64,000 nucleotides of DNA from positions 620,001 to 684,000 of the forward strand of contig NZ_JAAOZB010000002.1 in assembly GCF_011761265.1 (NCBI RefSeq), written 5' to 3'. Of this stretch, positions 1-9,076 are shown in pieces; position 1 is the first letter of the stretch; the number at the start of each line of letters is the position of its first letter. The notes beneath the pieces are model-generated. The model was not told the origin of the DNA, did no database searches, and worked only from the letters and a program-made list of their open reading frames with translations. Position numbers and translations under genes: made by a program. This DNA comes from Microbacterium halimionae. Its GTDB lineage: Bacteria; Actinomycetota; Actinomycetes; Actinomycetales; Microbacteriaceae.

Positions 1-450
1 CGCGGGCTTTCACCGGCCGTCGTTGAGAAGCGCACAGTCGACCTGGCGCGTGCCTTCGACCTCTCCGAGGCTCTGGCCCGACCCGTCTCCGACTACTCAG
101 CAGGCATGACCAAAAAAGTGATGCTCGCTGGCGCGATGATTCACTCTCCGCGCCTGCTGATTCTCGATGAACCGTTCGAATCGGTCGACCCCGTGTCGAG
201 CGCTGTCATTCTTGAGATTCTCAGCACGTACGTAGAACACGGCGGCACCGTGATTCTTTCGAGCCACGGGATGGACCTGGTCGAGCGTGTGTGTTCGCGA
301 GTTGCGGTGCTTGTCTCTGGTCGCGTGCTTGCCGAGGGAACCATCGATGAAGTACGAGGTGAGTCGACTCTTGAGGAGCGCTTCCTCGAGCTTGCCGGTG
401 GCTCAAGCGACCTGGAGGGCCTGGAGTGGTTGCACACGTTCTCCGGCTGA
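1..450 (+). CDS. ABC transporter ATP-binding protein, C-terminal part (cut by window edge)
   Basis: The reading frame is open from base 1, so the gene starts upstream of the window. Seen here are the degenerate signature YSAGM, Walker B LLILDEPFE, the D-loop SVDP and the switch histidine in SSHG. The YSAGM form of the signature is common in ATPases of ABC-2 type exporters. The stop lies 22 bases inside the following permease gene, so the two are probably translationally coupled and form one exporter. Walker A is outside the window and the substrate cannot be deduced. Confidence 0.9.
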   Translation, partial: RGLSPAVVEKRTVDLARAFDLSEALARPVSDYSAGMTKKVMLAGAMIHSPRLLILDEPFESVDPVSSAVILEILSTYVEHGGTVILSSHGMDLVERVCSRVAVLVSGRVLAEGTIDEVRGESTLEERFLELAGGSSDLEGLEWLHTFSG

Positions 451-1994
451 GGTTCGACCTCCTGCTCGGTGGCCTACGCGGAGAGCCCGATCACGTTATC
501 CGGGTTCTCGTGGGCCTTGTGGCCGCTGCTGCGGCGGTTGTAGCGGCCGGATGGGCGCTGCTGAGCCTCGAATCCGCGGCGAATACGACAGCGATGGTCG
601 TCACCGTCTTTGCCGGTGCCGCGGTCACCACCGGATTCGCAGTCGCGCCACTCATCGCGGGCTCGGCCGACCCGCTTGATCCCCGTCGCTTTGCGCTATT
701 TGGAATCGCCCCTGGCCCGCTCGCTGCAGCGGTCGCACTAGCAAGCCTCGTGAGTGTTCCGATGATGGCGCTTGTTGCTCTCGCCTGCTGCGCGGCTGTG
801 ATGTGGGGCGCGCAAGGCGCACCCGTGGCCATCTCGGTTGTCTCCGCAGTGATCAGCGTCGTGACCTGCGTGCTGCTCGCACGTGTGGGGCTGGCGGCGG
901 CAGCGCTCTTTTTGCGCGAGCGTCGATCTCGCGAGCTGAGCGGCGTTTTTCTGGTCGGGATTTTGGTCGTCGTTGTGCCTGTGGGCGTCTTCTTCGCGTC
1001 TCTCGAATGGCGGGGGACAGTACCGACCCAGCTTGCAGAAGCGGCCAACGTATTGGCTCTCACTCCGTTAGGCGCTGCCTGGGCACTGCCCGCAGCTGTC
1101 GTCTCGTCCGAAATGAATGCGGGCGCAAGCGCACTCATCGCCGTTGCCACAATTCTTGTTTTGGGGTTGCTCTGGTCGTGGCTTGTGCAGCGACTTCTGA
1201 CGACCGCCGAGCGGCCGGTTGCCGTGCGCGAACGCGGTGGCCTTGGTTGGTTTGCGGTCGCGCCCGGAAACGCCGCAGGCGCTGTGGCGGCGCGCAGCAT
1301 CATTTATTGGGCACGTGACCGCCGCTACGCCGTGAATGTGCTCATCGTTCCATTTGCGGCGTTACTGACTACTGTGCCGTTGACTATTGCCGGGGTTCCG
1401 CCAGCGCTGGTTGCGCTCGTGCCGGTTCCTATTGTGGCGCTCTTTTTCGGATGGCTGCCTCACAACGACCTCGCGTACGACTCCACAGCGGTGTGGCTGC
1501 ATGTAGTGAGCGGGATGCGGGGCGTCGCCGATCGCATAGGCAGACTTGTACCCATCATTTTGGTGGCCGTGCCCACTTTGGCGATTGGTATTCCGCTGGC
1601 GATTTCCCTCCATGGCAGATGGGCACTCCTGCCTGGCATGGTCGGTGTCTGCGCCTGTCTTTTCTTCAGCGGACTGGGGCTCTCCAGCATTTCGTCTGCG
1701 CTTACCCCGTATGCGGTTTCTCGACCTGGCGACAGCCCGTTCCAACAGCCACAGCGCACGGGCGGAACCGGGGTTCTCGGCCAAGCGTTTGTGATGCTCG
1801 GCGCTTTGGCGTTTAGTATTCCCGCACTCTGGTGGGCGTGGTTAGCGCTCACGAAAGATGTCGGTTACGCCGAACCTGCGCTCTGGGGCGGTCTTGGTAT
1901 CGGAGTTGCGGTCCTCAGTATCGGCATCGCAGTGGGCGGGGCGGTTTTTAATCGTCGCGGCGAATCGATTATGGAATTTGCGCAGGCAGGATGA
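426..1994 (+). CDS. ABC exporter membrane subunit (ABC-2 type-like)
   Basis: This 522-residue protein is almost entirely hydrophobic, with roughly a dozen membrane segments separated by short basic loops. It starts at a GTG inside the preceding ATPase gene, which is how exporter ATPase/permease pairs are usually arranged. A half-size ABC-2 permease has about six segments, so this one is about double length. No solute-binding protein is nearby, which fits export. The assignment rests on context and hydropathy, as no family motif is decisive; the substrate is unknown. Confidence 0.75.
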   Translation: MVAHVLRLRFDLLLGGLRGEPDHVIRVLVGLVAAAAAVVAAGWALLSLESAANTTAMVVTVFAGAAVTTGFAVAPLIAGSADPLDPRRFALFGIAPGPLAAAVALASLVSVPMMALVALACCAAVMWGAQGAPVAISVVSAVISVVTCVLLARVGLAAAALFLRERRSRELSGVFLVGILVVVVPVGVFFASLEWRGTVPTQLAEAANVLALTPLGAAWALPAAVVSSEMNAGASALIAVATILVLGLLWSWLVQRLLTTAERPVAVRERGGLGWFAVAPGNAAGAVAARSIIYWARDRRYAVNVLIVPFAALLTTVPLTIAGVPPALVALVPVPIVALFFGWLPHNDLAYDSTAVWLHVVSGMRGVADRIGRLVPIILVAVPTLAIGIPLAISLHGRWALLPGMVGVCACLFFSGLGLSSISSALTPYAVSRPGDSPFQQPQRTGGTGVLGQAFVMLGALAFSIPALWWAWLALTKDVGYAEPALWGGLGIGVAVLSIGIAVGGAVFNRRGESIMEFAQAG

Positions 1995-2024
1995 TGAAAA
2001 CGCCCGGCACTAGCAACTCGCCGA

Positions 2025-2030
2025 TAGACT
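2025..2030 (+). promoter_or_regulatory. -10 box TAGACT of a leaderless DUF3039 mRNA
   Basis: TAGACT ends 8 bases before the ATG at 2039. That leaves no room for a ribosome binding site, so transcription probably starts at or next to the ATG. Confidence 0.65.
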
Positions 2031-2038
2031 GACTCACC

Positions 2039-2305
2039 ATGAGCACGCCGCTTGATCGCCCCGATGATGGGGGCATTGCCACTCTCGATCGCGACCTCGA
2101 GGACCTTGTCCAAGAAGAGAACGTTGAACCGGGCGACCACGAACGCTTCTCTCACTACGTCAAGAAAGAGAAGATTCTGGAGTCCGCTCTCAGCGGTAAA
2201 CCCGTGCGAGCCTTGTGTGGAAAAAAATGGACGCCCGGCCGGGACCCGGAGAAATTTCCGGTGTGTCCCTCGTGTAAAGAGATTTACGAATCACTCATGT
2301 CCTAA
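2039..2305 (+). CDS. DUF3039 family protein
   Basis: This acidic 88-residue protein has C-terminal cysteines in the pattern ALCGKKW...CPSCKEIY, which could bind zinc. It matches DUF3039, a small family conserved in actinobacteria with no known function. The ATG follows a TAGACT box by 8 bases and there is no Shine-Dalgarno sequence. The last 15 bases overlap tail-to-tail with pncB on the other strand. The length is normal for the family. Confidence 0.85.
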   Translation: MSTPLDRPDDGGIATLDRDLEDLVQEENVEPGDHERFSHYVKKEKILESALSGKPVRALCGKKWTPGRDPEKFPVCPSCKEIYESLMS

Positions 2306-3634
2306 AGTCTCGTCGAGGGTGACGTAGACGGTTTCCAGGGCCGGGTCTGACCGGCTGAGGGCTAGTGCTGATACTGGGAGTTCAGCTCGCGCCGATTTGT
2401 GGTGCATTCGCGCGTCGGCGACGGCTTCGATGCCCTCGTACTCCGAATGGATCTCGCCAGCAGAGACGAGGCTCACTTGAAGGGCGCGTGCGTCGTAGGT
2501 GGATGAGGCATCCGTCAGGGAGTCAAATCGTGGCGAGATCGCGATGAGTTCGCTGGTCGCTATTGAATCGGTACGAGTGCGAAACGCGGTCTTGCGACCC
2601 CCGGTTGTTGCTTTGGCTGCTGATTTTTTCGCGACGGGCACCCATGACCCGTCAGTCGATTCCCGGGCGACGATTTTGAAGACCATTCCGGCCGTGGGGG
2701 AGCCCGCTCCGGTAACGACAGAAGTGCCGACACCGTACGAATCCACAGGGGATGCCGCGAGAGCCGCGATCGCGTGTTCATCGAGGTCACTCGTCACAGT
2801 GATCTTTGTGCGTGACGCGCCGAGACTGTCGAGCTGCGCGCGAACTTGCGCGGCAACGAGGGGGAGGTCGCCTGAGTCGATGCGTACCCCTCCAAGCTCG
2901 GTGCCCGCGACATCAATCGCTGTTCGCACACCACGCGTAATGTCGTAGGTGTCGATGAGGAGAGTCGTGTCGGTGCCGAGCGCATCAATTTGCGCGCGGA
3001 ACGCATCTGATTCGTGTTCGTGCAACAGCGTCCATGCGTGTGCCGCGGTTCCCATCGTGGGGATGCCGAATCGCCGCCCTGCTTCGAGATTGCTCGTTGC
3101 GTCGAAACCGGTGATGTAACAGGCACGGGCCGCAGCGACCGCCGATTCCTCGCCCGTGCGACGAGAACCCATCTCAGCGAGCGGCCGATCCCCAGCAGCG
3201 ATGCTCATACGAGCAGCCGCAGTCGCGACTGCTGAGTCGTGATTCAACACACTCAACGCGAGCGTCTCGAGAATAACCGCCTCCGCGAAGGTGCCTTCGA
3301 TGGTGAGAACCGGCGAACCTGGAAAATAGAGTTCACCTTCGCGATACCCGACGATATTTCCGGTGAAACGGTAGTCGGCGAGATATTTGAGGGTGGGTTC
3401 GTCTACGACACGAGCGTCACGCAGAAACCTGAGTTCGTCGTCTCCGAAACGAAACTCACGAAGCAGCGACAGAAGGCGCCCGGTACCGGCGACGACGCCG
3501 AAACGACGCGCGCCAGGGAGCCTGCGAGCAAAGAGTTCGAAGACGCACCGGCGGTGAGCAGTCCCGTCACGGAGAGCCGCAGTGAGCATTGTGAGTTCGT
3601 AGCGATCGGTTAGCAGGGCTGAGCTGCGTGTCAT
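2291..3634 (-). CDS. pncB: nicotinate phosphoribosyltransferase
   Basis: This cytosolic enzyme makes nicotinate mononucleotide from nicotinate and PRPP, the entry step of NAD salvage. The 447-residue protein carries typical family stretches: LLTDRYELTM at the N-terminus, EMGSRRTGEE near residue 155, GTAAHAW near 195 (the histidine phosphorylated in this family) and RIDSGD near 252. The usual histidine in RRTHE appears to be glycine (RRTGE). The ATG at 3634 follows a minus-strand TAGGCT box by 6 bases, so the mRNA is probably leaderless. The gene is divergent from murI and shares its promoter region. Confidence 0.93.
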   Translation of the reverse strand: MTRSSALLTDRYELTMLTAALRDGTAHRRCVFELFARRLPGARRFGVVAGTGRLLSLLREFRFGDDELRFLRDARVVDEPTLKYLADYRFTGNIVGYREGELYFPGSPVLTIEGTFAEAVILETLALSVLNHDSAVATAAARMSIAAGDRPLAEMGSRRTGEESAVAAARACYITGFDATSNLEAGRRFGIPTMGTAAHAWTLLHEHESDAFRAQIDALGTDTTLLIDTYDITRGVRTAIDVAGTELGGVRIDSGDLPLVAAQVRAQLDSLGASRTKITVTSDLDEHAIAALAASPVDSYGVGTSVVTGAGSPTAGMVFKIVARESTDGSWVPVAKKSAAKATTGGRKTAFRTRTDSIATSELIAISPRFDSLTDASSTYDARALQVSLVSAGEIHSEYEGIEAVADARMHHKSARAELPVSALALSRSDPALETVYVTLDETLGHE

Positions 3635-3640
3635 TGCGCC

Positions 3641-3678
3641 AGCCTACGCGCGGAACTCGCAGCGAAACCGCGTAGGCT
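3641..3678. promoter_or_regulatory. mirror-image divergent leaderless promoters (pncB / murI)
   Basis: A perfect 10-base inverted repeat (AGCCTACGCG at 3641-3650, CGCGTAGGCT at 3669-3678) contains a TAGGCT -10 box in each direction. The minus-strand box is 6 bases from the pncB ATG and the plus-strand box is 8 bases from the murI GTG. With normal spacing, the two -35 regions would fall between the arms and interleave. Confidence 0.65.
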
Positions 3679-3686
3679 GAGTCATC

Positions 3687-4505
3687 GTGAACGACGCACC
3701 CATCGGAATCTTCGACTCCGGTGTGGGCGGTCTCACTGTGGCACGTGCGGTTTCGCAGTTACTGCCGCGGGAGTCGATTGTCTACATCGGTGACACTGCG
3801 CGCTCTCCCTATGGCCCGAAACCGATCGCCGATGTGCGCCGGTACTCGCTCGAAGTGCTCGACGATCTTGTTGAGCAGGGCGTGAAGATGCTCGTCATCG
3901 CCTGCAACACTGCGTCGGCCGCAATGCTGCGCGATGCGCGTGAGCGCTACGACGTGCCCGTCGTGGAAGTTATCGGACCGGCAGTTCGCACGGCGATGTC
4001 AACGACGCGCAACGGTCGAATCGGCGTCATCGGTACATCCGGAACCATCGGATCACGTGCGTATCAAGACATGCTTGAGGTCAATGAGAATCTGACGGTA
4101 TTCGCTGAAGCCTGCCCGCGTTTCGTGGAGTTTGTCGAAGCCGGTATTACCGACTCGCCCGAGGTGCTGGCGGTAGCTGAGGAGTACCTTGCGCCGCTTC
4201 GGCACGCGGGCGTTGACACGCTTGTGCTGGGGTGCACACACTATCCGTTCCTCGAGGGTGCGATCAGCTACGTGATGGGACCTGATGTGAGTCTCGTCTC
4301 GAGCGATTCGGAGACCGCAAAGGACGTCTACCGTCAGCTGGTCGGACGCGATCTTCTTGCTGGTCTTGACGCGCAGTCGCACCACACTTACGAAGCAACA
4401 GGCTCATCGGCCGACGACTTCGTGCAGCTTGCCCATCGGCTCATGGGACGCGAAGTGCGCGATGTGCGCCTCGTGCAAACCGGGGCCATTGATCTGCCGC
4501 GCTGA
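3687..4505 (+). CDS. murI: glutamate racemase
   Basis: The enzyme converts L- to D-glutamate for peptidoglycan in the cytosol. The 272-residue protein has the family landmarks: [13 protein letters not shown] (Asp10-Ser11), the catalytic pair Cys73 in IACNTAS and Cys183 in LGCTHYPF, and [11 protein letters not shown]. The start is the GTG at 3687, 8 bases after a TAGGCT box, so the message is probably leaderless. rph and rdgB follow within 30 bases, and murI-rph-rdgB is a widespread actinobacterial gene order. Confidence 0.95.
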   Translation: MNDAPIGIFDSGVGGLTVARAVSQLLPRESIVYIGDTARSPYGPKPIADVRRYSLEVLDDLVEQGVKMLVIACNTASAAMLRDARERYDVPVVEVIGPAVRTAMSTTRNGRIGVIGTSGTIGSRAYQDMLEVNENLTVFAEACPRFVEFVEAGITDSPEVLAVAEEYLAPLRHAGVDTLVLGCTHYPFLEGAISYVMGPDVSLVSSDSETAKDVYRQLVGRDLLAGLDAQSHHTYEATGSSADDFVQLAHRLMGREVRDVRLVQTGAIDLPR

Positions 4506-4533
4506 GCGCCGGCATCCGTTCGAGGAGAGTTCT

Positions 4534-5286
4534 ATGACTGAAATCACGCGCGCCGACGGCCGCAACATCGACGACTTGCGTACCGTGACGATCGAGCGCG
4601 GCTGGAATAACCAGGCAGAAGGCTCTGCTCTTGTGAGTTTCGGGAACACCCGGGTGCTCTGCACGGCATCATTTACAAATGGCGTACCACGGTGGCTGAC
4701 GGGCAAGGGCAAAGGGTGGGTCACCGCCGAATACGCGATGCTGCCGCGCGCGACCAACAGCCGGAACGATCGCGAAAGCGTCAAGGGCAAGATCGGTGGT
4801 CGCACACACGAGATTTCTCGTCTCATCGGGCGGTCACTTCGTGCTGTCGTTGACACGAAGGCGCTGGGTGAGAACACGATCGTGATCGACTGCGACGTTT
4901 TGCAGGCTGACGGTGGCACACGCACAGCTGCGATCACAGGCGCCTACGTCGCTTTGGCGGACGCGATCGAGTGGGGACGCCGCAAGAAGTTCATCGGGCA
5001 GAAGTCTCAGGTGCTCATCGACTCTGTGGCTGCGGTGTCGGTGGGAATCATCGACGGTGAGCCGATGCTCGACCTCGCTTACGTCGAAGACGTGCGTGCC
5101 GAAACCGACATGAACATCGTGGTCACCGGCCGCGGCTTGTTCGTGGAGGTGCAGGGCACAGCTGAAGGCGCGCCCTTCGACAAGCGTGAACTCGATGCCT
5201 TGCTCGAGCTTGGGGTCGCAGGGTGCGCTGACCTTCGCGATTTTCAGATCGCTGCGCTGGCTGAAGGCGATGAGGCTTCGGCGTGA
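4534..5286 (+). CDS. rph: ribonuclease PH
   Basis: This phosphate-dependent 3'-5' exoribonuclease trims tRNA precursors. The ATG at 4534 was chosen because GAGGAG precedes it by 6-7 bases and the protein then starts in the family manner (TRADGR...). The product is 250 residues, the normal length. Family stretches include [17 protein letters not shown] and the LIGRSLRAV and [12 protein letters not shown] blocks. It lies 28 bases after murI and overlaps rdgB by 4 bases. Confidence 0.95.
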   Translation: MTEITRADGRNIDDLRTVTIERGWNNQAEGSALVSFGNTRVLCTASFTNGVPRWLTGKGKGWVTAEYAMLPRATNSRNDRESVKGKIGGRTHEISRLIGRSLRAVVDTKALGENTIVIDCDVLQADGGTRTAAITGAYVALADAIEWGRRKKFIGQKSQVLIDSVAAVSVGIIDGEPMLDLAYVEDVRAETDMNIVVTGRGLFVEVQGTAEGAPFDKRELDALLELGVAGCADLRDFQIAALAEGDEASA

Positions 5287-5891
5287 CAGGTGCTTCGCGT
5301 CAGCGCGTCGTTCTCGCAACTCACAACACCCACAAGATCACGGAGTTTCAGGCGATCATTTCGGCTACGAGACCCGATCTTGAGGTCGTGGGATACGACG
5401 GCCCAGAGCCCGTCGAAGACGGTGTCAGTTTTCGCGAGAATGCGCTGATCAAAGCGCGGGCAGCTTCCGCTCATACCGGGCTTCCGTCGCTCGCTGATGA
5501 CTCGGGTATTTGCGTCGACGCGCTGGGAGGTGCGCCCGGCGCGTTTTCGGCGTACTGGGCCGGACACGCGAAAGATGCCGCGGCCAATCTTCGACTGTTA
5601 CTCGATCAGCTTTCGGACATTTCCGATCCGCGTCGAGTCGCGCAGTTCGCATGCACCATCGCGCTGGTTCATCCCAGCGGCACCGAGCACGTTGTCGAGG
5701 GCATCTGGCCCGGACGCTTGGCTGTCGCCGCGCACGGTGAGGGTGGTTTCGGGTACGACCCCATCTTCATTCCGGACGGTCAGGCCGGCTCCGAGCGAAC
5801 CGTCGCTGAGTGGAGCGCGGCGGAGAAGAACGCGGCATCCCATCGTGCGCGCGCATTTGAGAGCCTTGTGCCGTTGCTGTCAGCCCTGTAG
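5283..5891 (+). CDS. rdgB: XTP/dITP diphosphatase (non-canonical purine NTP pyrophosphatase)
   Basis: The enzyme hydrolyses dITP, XTP and related triphosphates and so removes damaged purine nucleotides. The 202-residue Ham1/RdgB-type protein shows [11 protein letters not shown] near the N-terminus, [13 protein letters not shown] near residue 66 and GGFGYDPIF near 152. The GTG start overlaps the rph stop (GTGA), implying translational coupling. It is the last gene of the murI-rph-rdgB operon. Confidence 0.93.
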   Translation: MTGASRQRVVLATHNTHKITEFQAIISATRPDLEVVGYDGPEPVEDGVSFRENALIKARAASAHTGLPSLADDSGICVDALGGAPGAFSAYWAGHAKDAAANLRLLLDQLSDISDPRRVAQFACTIALVHPSGTEHVVEGIWPGRLAVAAHGEGGFGYDPIFIPDGQAGSERTVAEWSAAEKNAASHRARAFESLVPLLSAL

Positions 5892-5951
5892 ATGAGAATC
5901 GGCATCATTCCCGACTAGAGCAAATCAGTTCTCGGTGCATGCCTGCGGCTC

Positions 5952-5957
5952 TAGTGT
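5952..5957 (+). promoter_or_regulatory. -10 box TAGTGT of a leaderless mRNA
   Basis: TAGTGT ends 7 bases before the ATG at 5965. This argues for that start over the GTG at 5935, which lies upstream of the box. Confidence 0.55.
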
Positions 5958-5964
5958 GAAAGAG

Positions 5965-6882
5965 ATGCACGATCACTCGCACTCACCGACGGGGATTCGC
6001 GGAGCTCGCAATCGCCGTCTTTTGGCGATCTCTCTTGCCATCACATCCGTTGTCATGGTCGTACAGATCATCGGCGCATGGCTCTCGGGCTCGCTGGCGC
6101 TGCTGGCAGACGCAGCCCATATGTTCACGGATGCTGCGGCGCTCATCATCGCGCTCATCGCTACCGCGGTGGCGGCGCGGCCGGCGGATGATCGCAGCAC
6201 GTTTGGCTATCAACGCGCTGAGGTGTTTGGTGCGCTGATCAACGGTGTGATTTTGATTGGTATCGCGCTGTGGGTCGGCATCGAGGCTGTGTTGCGACTG
6301 ATCGATCCGGGCGACTATGAGGTGGCCGGCGGCATCATGCTCGTCACCGCCGCCGTGGGCCTCATCGCGAACGCGACTGCCATGTGGCTGCTGAGTTCTG
6401 CTCAGCGCGAGAGCATCAACGTGCGTGGCGCGTATCTCGAAGTTCTGGGCGACCTGCTCGGATCGGTCGCCGTGATCGTCGCGGCCGTAGTCGTGCTGAC
6501 GACGGGCTGGGTCGCAGCGGATGCTGTGGCCTCGCTTGCGATTGCGGGGATGATCGTGCCGCGAGCTATCGGGCTTCTACGAGAAGTCGTGGTCGTGCTC
6601 GCTGAACGCGTTCCGGTCGGAACCCACGTAGCGGAAATTCGCGAGCACATTTTGAGTACTGACGGAGTGCGCGCGGTTCACGATGTTCATGTGTGGGCTC
6701 TGACGCGGGGTGCTCCCGTCTTCACCGCTCACGTCGTCGTCGACGGCAGTGTGTTGGCTGAAGGTCGTTCACCCGAGCTGTTGCAGCAACTGCAGACGTG
6801 TCTCGCTACCCACTTCGACGTCGAACACTCGACGTTTCAATTCGAAACGGCAGAGCACGTGGAGCGCGAAACTCACGGCTGA
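5965..6882 (+). CDS. cation diffusion facilitator (CzcD/ZnT-like metal exporter)
   Basis: This inner-membrane exporter for Zn2+ or a similar divalent ion has 305 residues. A histidine-rich N-terminus (MHDHSHS) is followed by six membrane segments and a cytosolic C-terminal domain. The transport-site residues Asp49, His52 and Asp56 are visible in LADAAHMFTDAA, and a second acidic site lies in VLGDLLGS. The usual second-site histidine before VLGD is Glu-rich here (YLEVLGD). The start at 5965 is supported by the TAGTGT box 7 bases upstream. It stands alone with no regulator next to it. Confidence 0.9.
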   Translation: MHDHSHSPTGIRGARNRRLLAISLAITSVVMVVQIIGAWLSGSLALLADAAHMFTDAAALIIALIATAVAARPADDRSTFGYQRAEVFGALINGVILIGIALWVGIEAVLRLIDPGDYEVAGGIMLVTAAVGLIANATAMWLLSSAQRESINVRGAYLEVLGDLLGSVAVIVAAVVVLTTGWVAADAVASLAIAGMIVPRAIGLLREVVVVLAERVPVGTHVAEIREHILSTDGVRAVHDVHVWALTRGAPVFTAHVVVDGSVLAEGRSPELLQQLQTCLATHFDVEHSTFQFETAEHVERETHG

Positions 6883-6895
6883 GCGCTCGGGATCG

Positions 6896-7621
6896 CTAGT
6901 TGCCTTCGCTGAGGTCTGGTACTTCTGGCGTTGCAGCCGCTGATTCTTTCTTCGCCTTGGAGCGTTCGCGGAAGTAGTGCACGAGCGTGACAAGGACTGT
7001 ACCGAGGACGACGGCGAGCAGAATCAGATCGATGTACTCCGTGACGATGTCGCGAATCCAGGGTACGTATCCAATCGCATAGCCGAGCATTGTGAGGCCG
7101 AAGCCCCACAGAAGCGCGCCGATGAGGTTGTAGAGACTGTACTTACGCCACGGCATATGACCGACACCGGCTGCTACTGGGGCGAACGTGCGGACGATCG
7201 GGACGAACCGCGCAAGGATGACGGTGAGGCCACCGAATCGCTCAAAGAACGCATTTGTGCGGTCGACATTGGCTCTGCTGAAGAGCCCGGAATCTTTCCG
7301 CTCGAAGATAGCGGGTCCGCCCTTATGTCCGATGAAATAGCCGACCTCGCCGCCCACGAAGGCCGAAAGTGCGATCAATAGGGCAACCACCCACACGTTG
7401 AGCCCAAAAACACCGTTCGGCGCAACTGGGCTCGAGTGTGACAGGAGCCCAGCGATAACAAGCAAAGTGTCGCCGGGGAGAAGGAAACCGATCAAAAGGC
7501 CAGTCTCGGCGAAGATGATGAAACAGACAATGAAAAGCGCCCAGGGGCCAGCCCCCTCAATGATTGTCTGAGGGTCGAGCCAAGGTATGAGGCCGAGTGA
7601 ATGCACGCTGGTTCCCGTCAT
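6896..7621 (-). CDS. DedA family membrane protein
   Basis: The 241-residue DedA/SNARE-associated protein has the family stretches IIFAETGLLIGFLLPGDTLL near residue 45, GGEVGYFIGHKGG near 92 and the RFVPIVRTFAPVAAG block near 140. Several DedA proteins act as lipid flippases or in envelope homeostasis. The frame remains open further upstream, into the tRNA-Leu gene, so the ATG at 7621 is taken as the start. A short basic C-terminal tail (RERSKAKKE) faces the cytosol. The substrate is unknown. Confidence 0.88.
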   Translation of the reverse strand: MTGTSVHSLGLIPWLDPQTIIEGAGPWALFIVCFIIFAETGLLIGFLLPGDTLLVIAGLLSHSSPVAPNGVFGLNVWVVALLIALSAFVGGEVGYFIGHKGGPAIFERKDSGLFSRANVDRTNAFFERFGGLTVILARFVPIVRTFAPVAAGVGHMPWRKYSLYNLIGALLWGFGLTMLGYAIGYVPWIRDIVTEYIDLILLAVVLGTVLVTLVHYFRERSKAKKESAAATPEVPDLSEGN

Positions 7622-7660
7622 TGCGGCGGTAAAAGGTGGCGCGCAAAAACGCACGACCCG

Positions 7661-7742
7661 TGCGGAAGGTGGGACTTGAACCCACACGCCCGGAGGCACA
7701 GGATCCTAAATCCTGCGTGTCTGCCAATTTCACCACTCCCGC
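7661..7742 (-). tRNA. tRNA-Leu (anticodon TAG)
   Basis: On the minus strand an 82-base cloverleaf is visible. The acceptor arm GCGGGAG pairs with CTTCCGC, the anticodon stem CAGGA/TCCTG encloses loop TTTAGGA, a long variable arm follows, and the T arm is GTGGG-TTCAAGT-CCCAC. The 3' CCA is not encoded. The long variable arm and TAG anticodon identify leucine. Confidence 0.95.
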
Positions 7743-7752
7743 GAGTGGTCAC

Positions 7753-7758
7753 AGTCTA
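7753..7758 (-). promoter_or_regulatory. -10 box TAGACT of tRNA-Leu
   Basis: TAGACT on the minus strand lies 10 bases before the tRNA-Leu 5' end, consistent with a dedicated tRNA promoter. Confidence 0.5.
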
Positions 7759-7785
7759 CCGATGACGGGTGGACGTTTTCATCCC

Positions 7786-8226
7786 TCACCGAAGTGCGGT
7801 GCGACTCGTCGCCGTGGCGGCGAGAGGAATCCCCTCGGGGACAAAAGGCGCAAGAAACGGTGGATGCCAGGTCGTCGAGAGTGAGACGCGTGCTGACACC
7901 CCGTCAGGCGTGAATGCTTCGTCAACGCGCGCGGGTATTGCAGATATCTCGACGAGTGCGAGCGCCTGGTCGCGCACAGATGCGCTGTTGAGCTGGGGTG
8001 TCGGGCCGCGCTCGGTCAGCGTGAGCGAAAACCCGTCGGACCCGGCCAGCGCGGCTGCGTCGGCTGCAGCATCCAGCTCCTTTTGGCCGAGGTACAAGCT
8101 TGTCGCGCAGACGCAGACATAGATCAGCAGCAGGGCAATCGCTGCATACCCGAGGGCAAGCGGCAGGATGCTGCCCTCGTCGCTGCGCTCGTGGACAGCG
8201 ATTCGTTCTACGAGTCTGCGGTCCAA
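7786..8226 (-). CDS. TadE/TadG-like protein of the Tad locus
   Basis: This is the last gene of the Tad operon. The protein has about 146 residues, with one N-terminal membrane helix after EGSILPLALGYAAIALLL and the TadE-like stretch QKELDAAADAAALAGSDGF. It resembles the small TadE-like proteins of actinobacterial secretion/pilus loci. The start is uncertain: a TTG at 8226 overlapping the previous gene by about 19 bases is preferred, because the upstream extension to 8385 is basic, unlike the family and lies inside the preceding gene. Confidence 0.65.
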   Translation of the reverse strand: MDRRLVERIAVHERSDEGSILPLALGYAAIALLLIYVCVCATSLYLGQKELDAAADAAALAGSDGFSLTLTERGPTPQLNSASVRDQALALVEISAIPARVDEAFTPDGVSARVSLSTTWHPPFLAPFVPEGIPLAATATSRTALR

Positions 8227-8699
8227 AATCGTGAAACTTTCTGTGTTGATGTTGCTTCGACGGGCACAGAGGCGGCGCGGTCCAAACCGAATATTGGTGG
8301 AATGAGGGGAAGCGCTGCACCCGCGGTGACAGTGACGGTGATTGTGGCTCCGGCCGTAGGACATGTCGCGCCACTCGGCGTGCACTCCACTCGAACTTCA
8401 AGGCGTGTCGGGTTTATCGAATATTCGTCGGCGAGTGCCTGGAGCGTGCGTTCGGTCGCTGCACTCGCGGTCGCTTCAGATTCAGCTGTCGCGATGGTGC
8501 GCGCTACGTATCGCGCCGCGGCTGCTGTTCCCATGGCGTGTGACTGAATCGTGCCGAGAGCAACTATCAGGTAGACGAGCGGCACAAGCAGCAGCATTCC
8601 GACGACGAGGTACTCCACAGACGCCGAACCGGAATCATCGCTCGTCAATGGAACAAAAGTGCGTAGACGTCGATCATTCAAAGGTTTCGATCGGTGCAT
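8208..8699 (-). CDS. tadE: TadE-like minor pilin / pilus assembly protein
   Basis: The 163-residue protein has an N-terminal TadE motif, GSASVEYLVVGMLLLVPLVYLIV, with the glutamate five residues into the helix as in prepilin-like substrates. An extracytoplasmic domain with two cysteines (VECTPSGATCP) follows. The ATG at 8699 is preceded by GAGGTGAG. It overlaps both neighbouring Tad genes. The expected role is a minor pseudopilin of the Tad (tight adherence) pilus at the membrane. Confidence 0.8.
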   Translation of the reverse strand: MHRSKPLNDRRLRTFVPLTSDDSGSASVEYLVVGMLLLVPLVYLIVALGTIQSHAMGTAAAARYVARTIATAESEATASAATERTLQALADEYSINPTRLEVRVECTPSGATCPTAGATITVTVTAGAALPLIPPIFGLDRAASVPVEATSTQKVSRFWTADS

Positions 8700-9072
8700 G
8701 TCCGCTCACCTCCCACGTGCCAGGAACGCCGAGGAGACCGATGAGCGGCATGGTGGTGCGAACCGAGATGACCACCGTCGGATACCCCAACGAGACATCC
8801 TCACCAACGGTGACATCATCGGCGTACTCGGCTCCGACTGTACGGCTCACGATGTCGCGGGTTCTCTCCGCTCCCTCAGCAAGTGTCGTGTCTGCTAGGG
8901 CCGCGTGATACGCGCCATCGATTGCCGCGTCGTGAACAACATTTCGCACATATACGGCGACTCCAAATTGCATCACACCGAGCGTAAGCACGGTAAGCAT
9001 GATGCCCACGAGCACAAACTCGACCGGTGCCGAGCCGTCCTCGTCAGCGATCAGACCACCCGTCGACGACAT
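8674..9072 (-). CDS. TadE-like pilus assembly protein
   Basis: The 132-residue protein has the TadE signature DGSAPVEFVLVGIMLTVLTLGVMQFG near residues 12-37, followed by an extracytoplasmic domain. It is a paralogue of the next gene, so the operon has two TadE-like genes in a row. The 3' end overlaps that gene by 26 bases. The start is 4 bases after the DUF4244 gene stop. Confidence 0.8.
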   Translation of the reverse strand: MSSTGGLIADEDGSAPVEFVLVGIMLTVLTLGVMQFGVAVYVRNVVHDAAIDGAYHAALADTTLAEGAERTRDIVSRTVGAEYADDVTVGEDVSLGYPTVVISVRTTMPLIGLLGVPGTWEVSGHAPIETFE

Positions 9073-9076
9073 GGCG

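Noticed and set aside
491..1303. 270-residue minus-strand frame rich in Ala and Thr
   Set aside because: It is antisense to the hydrophobic ABC permease and has no motif, start signal or operon context.
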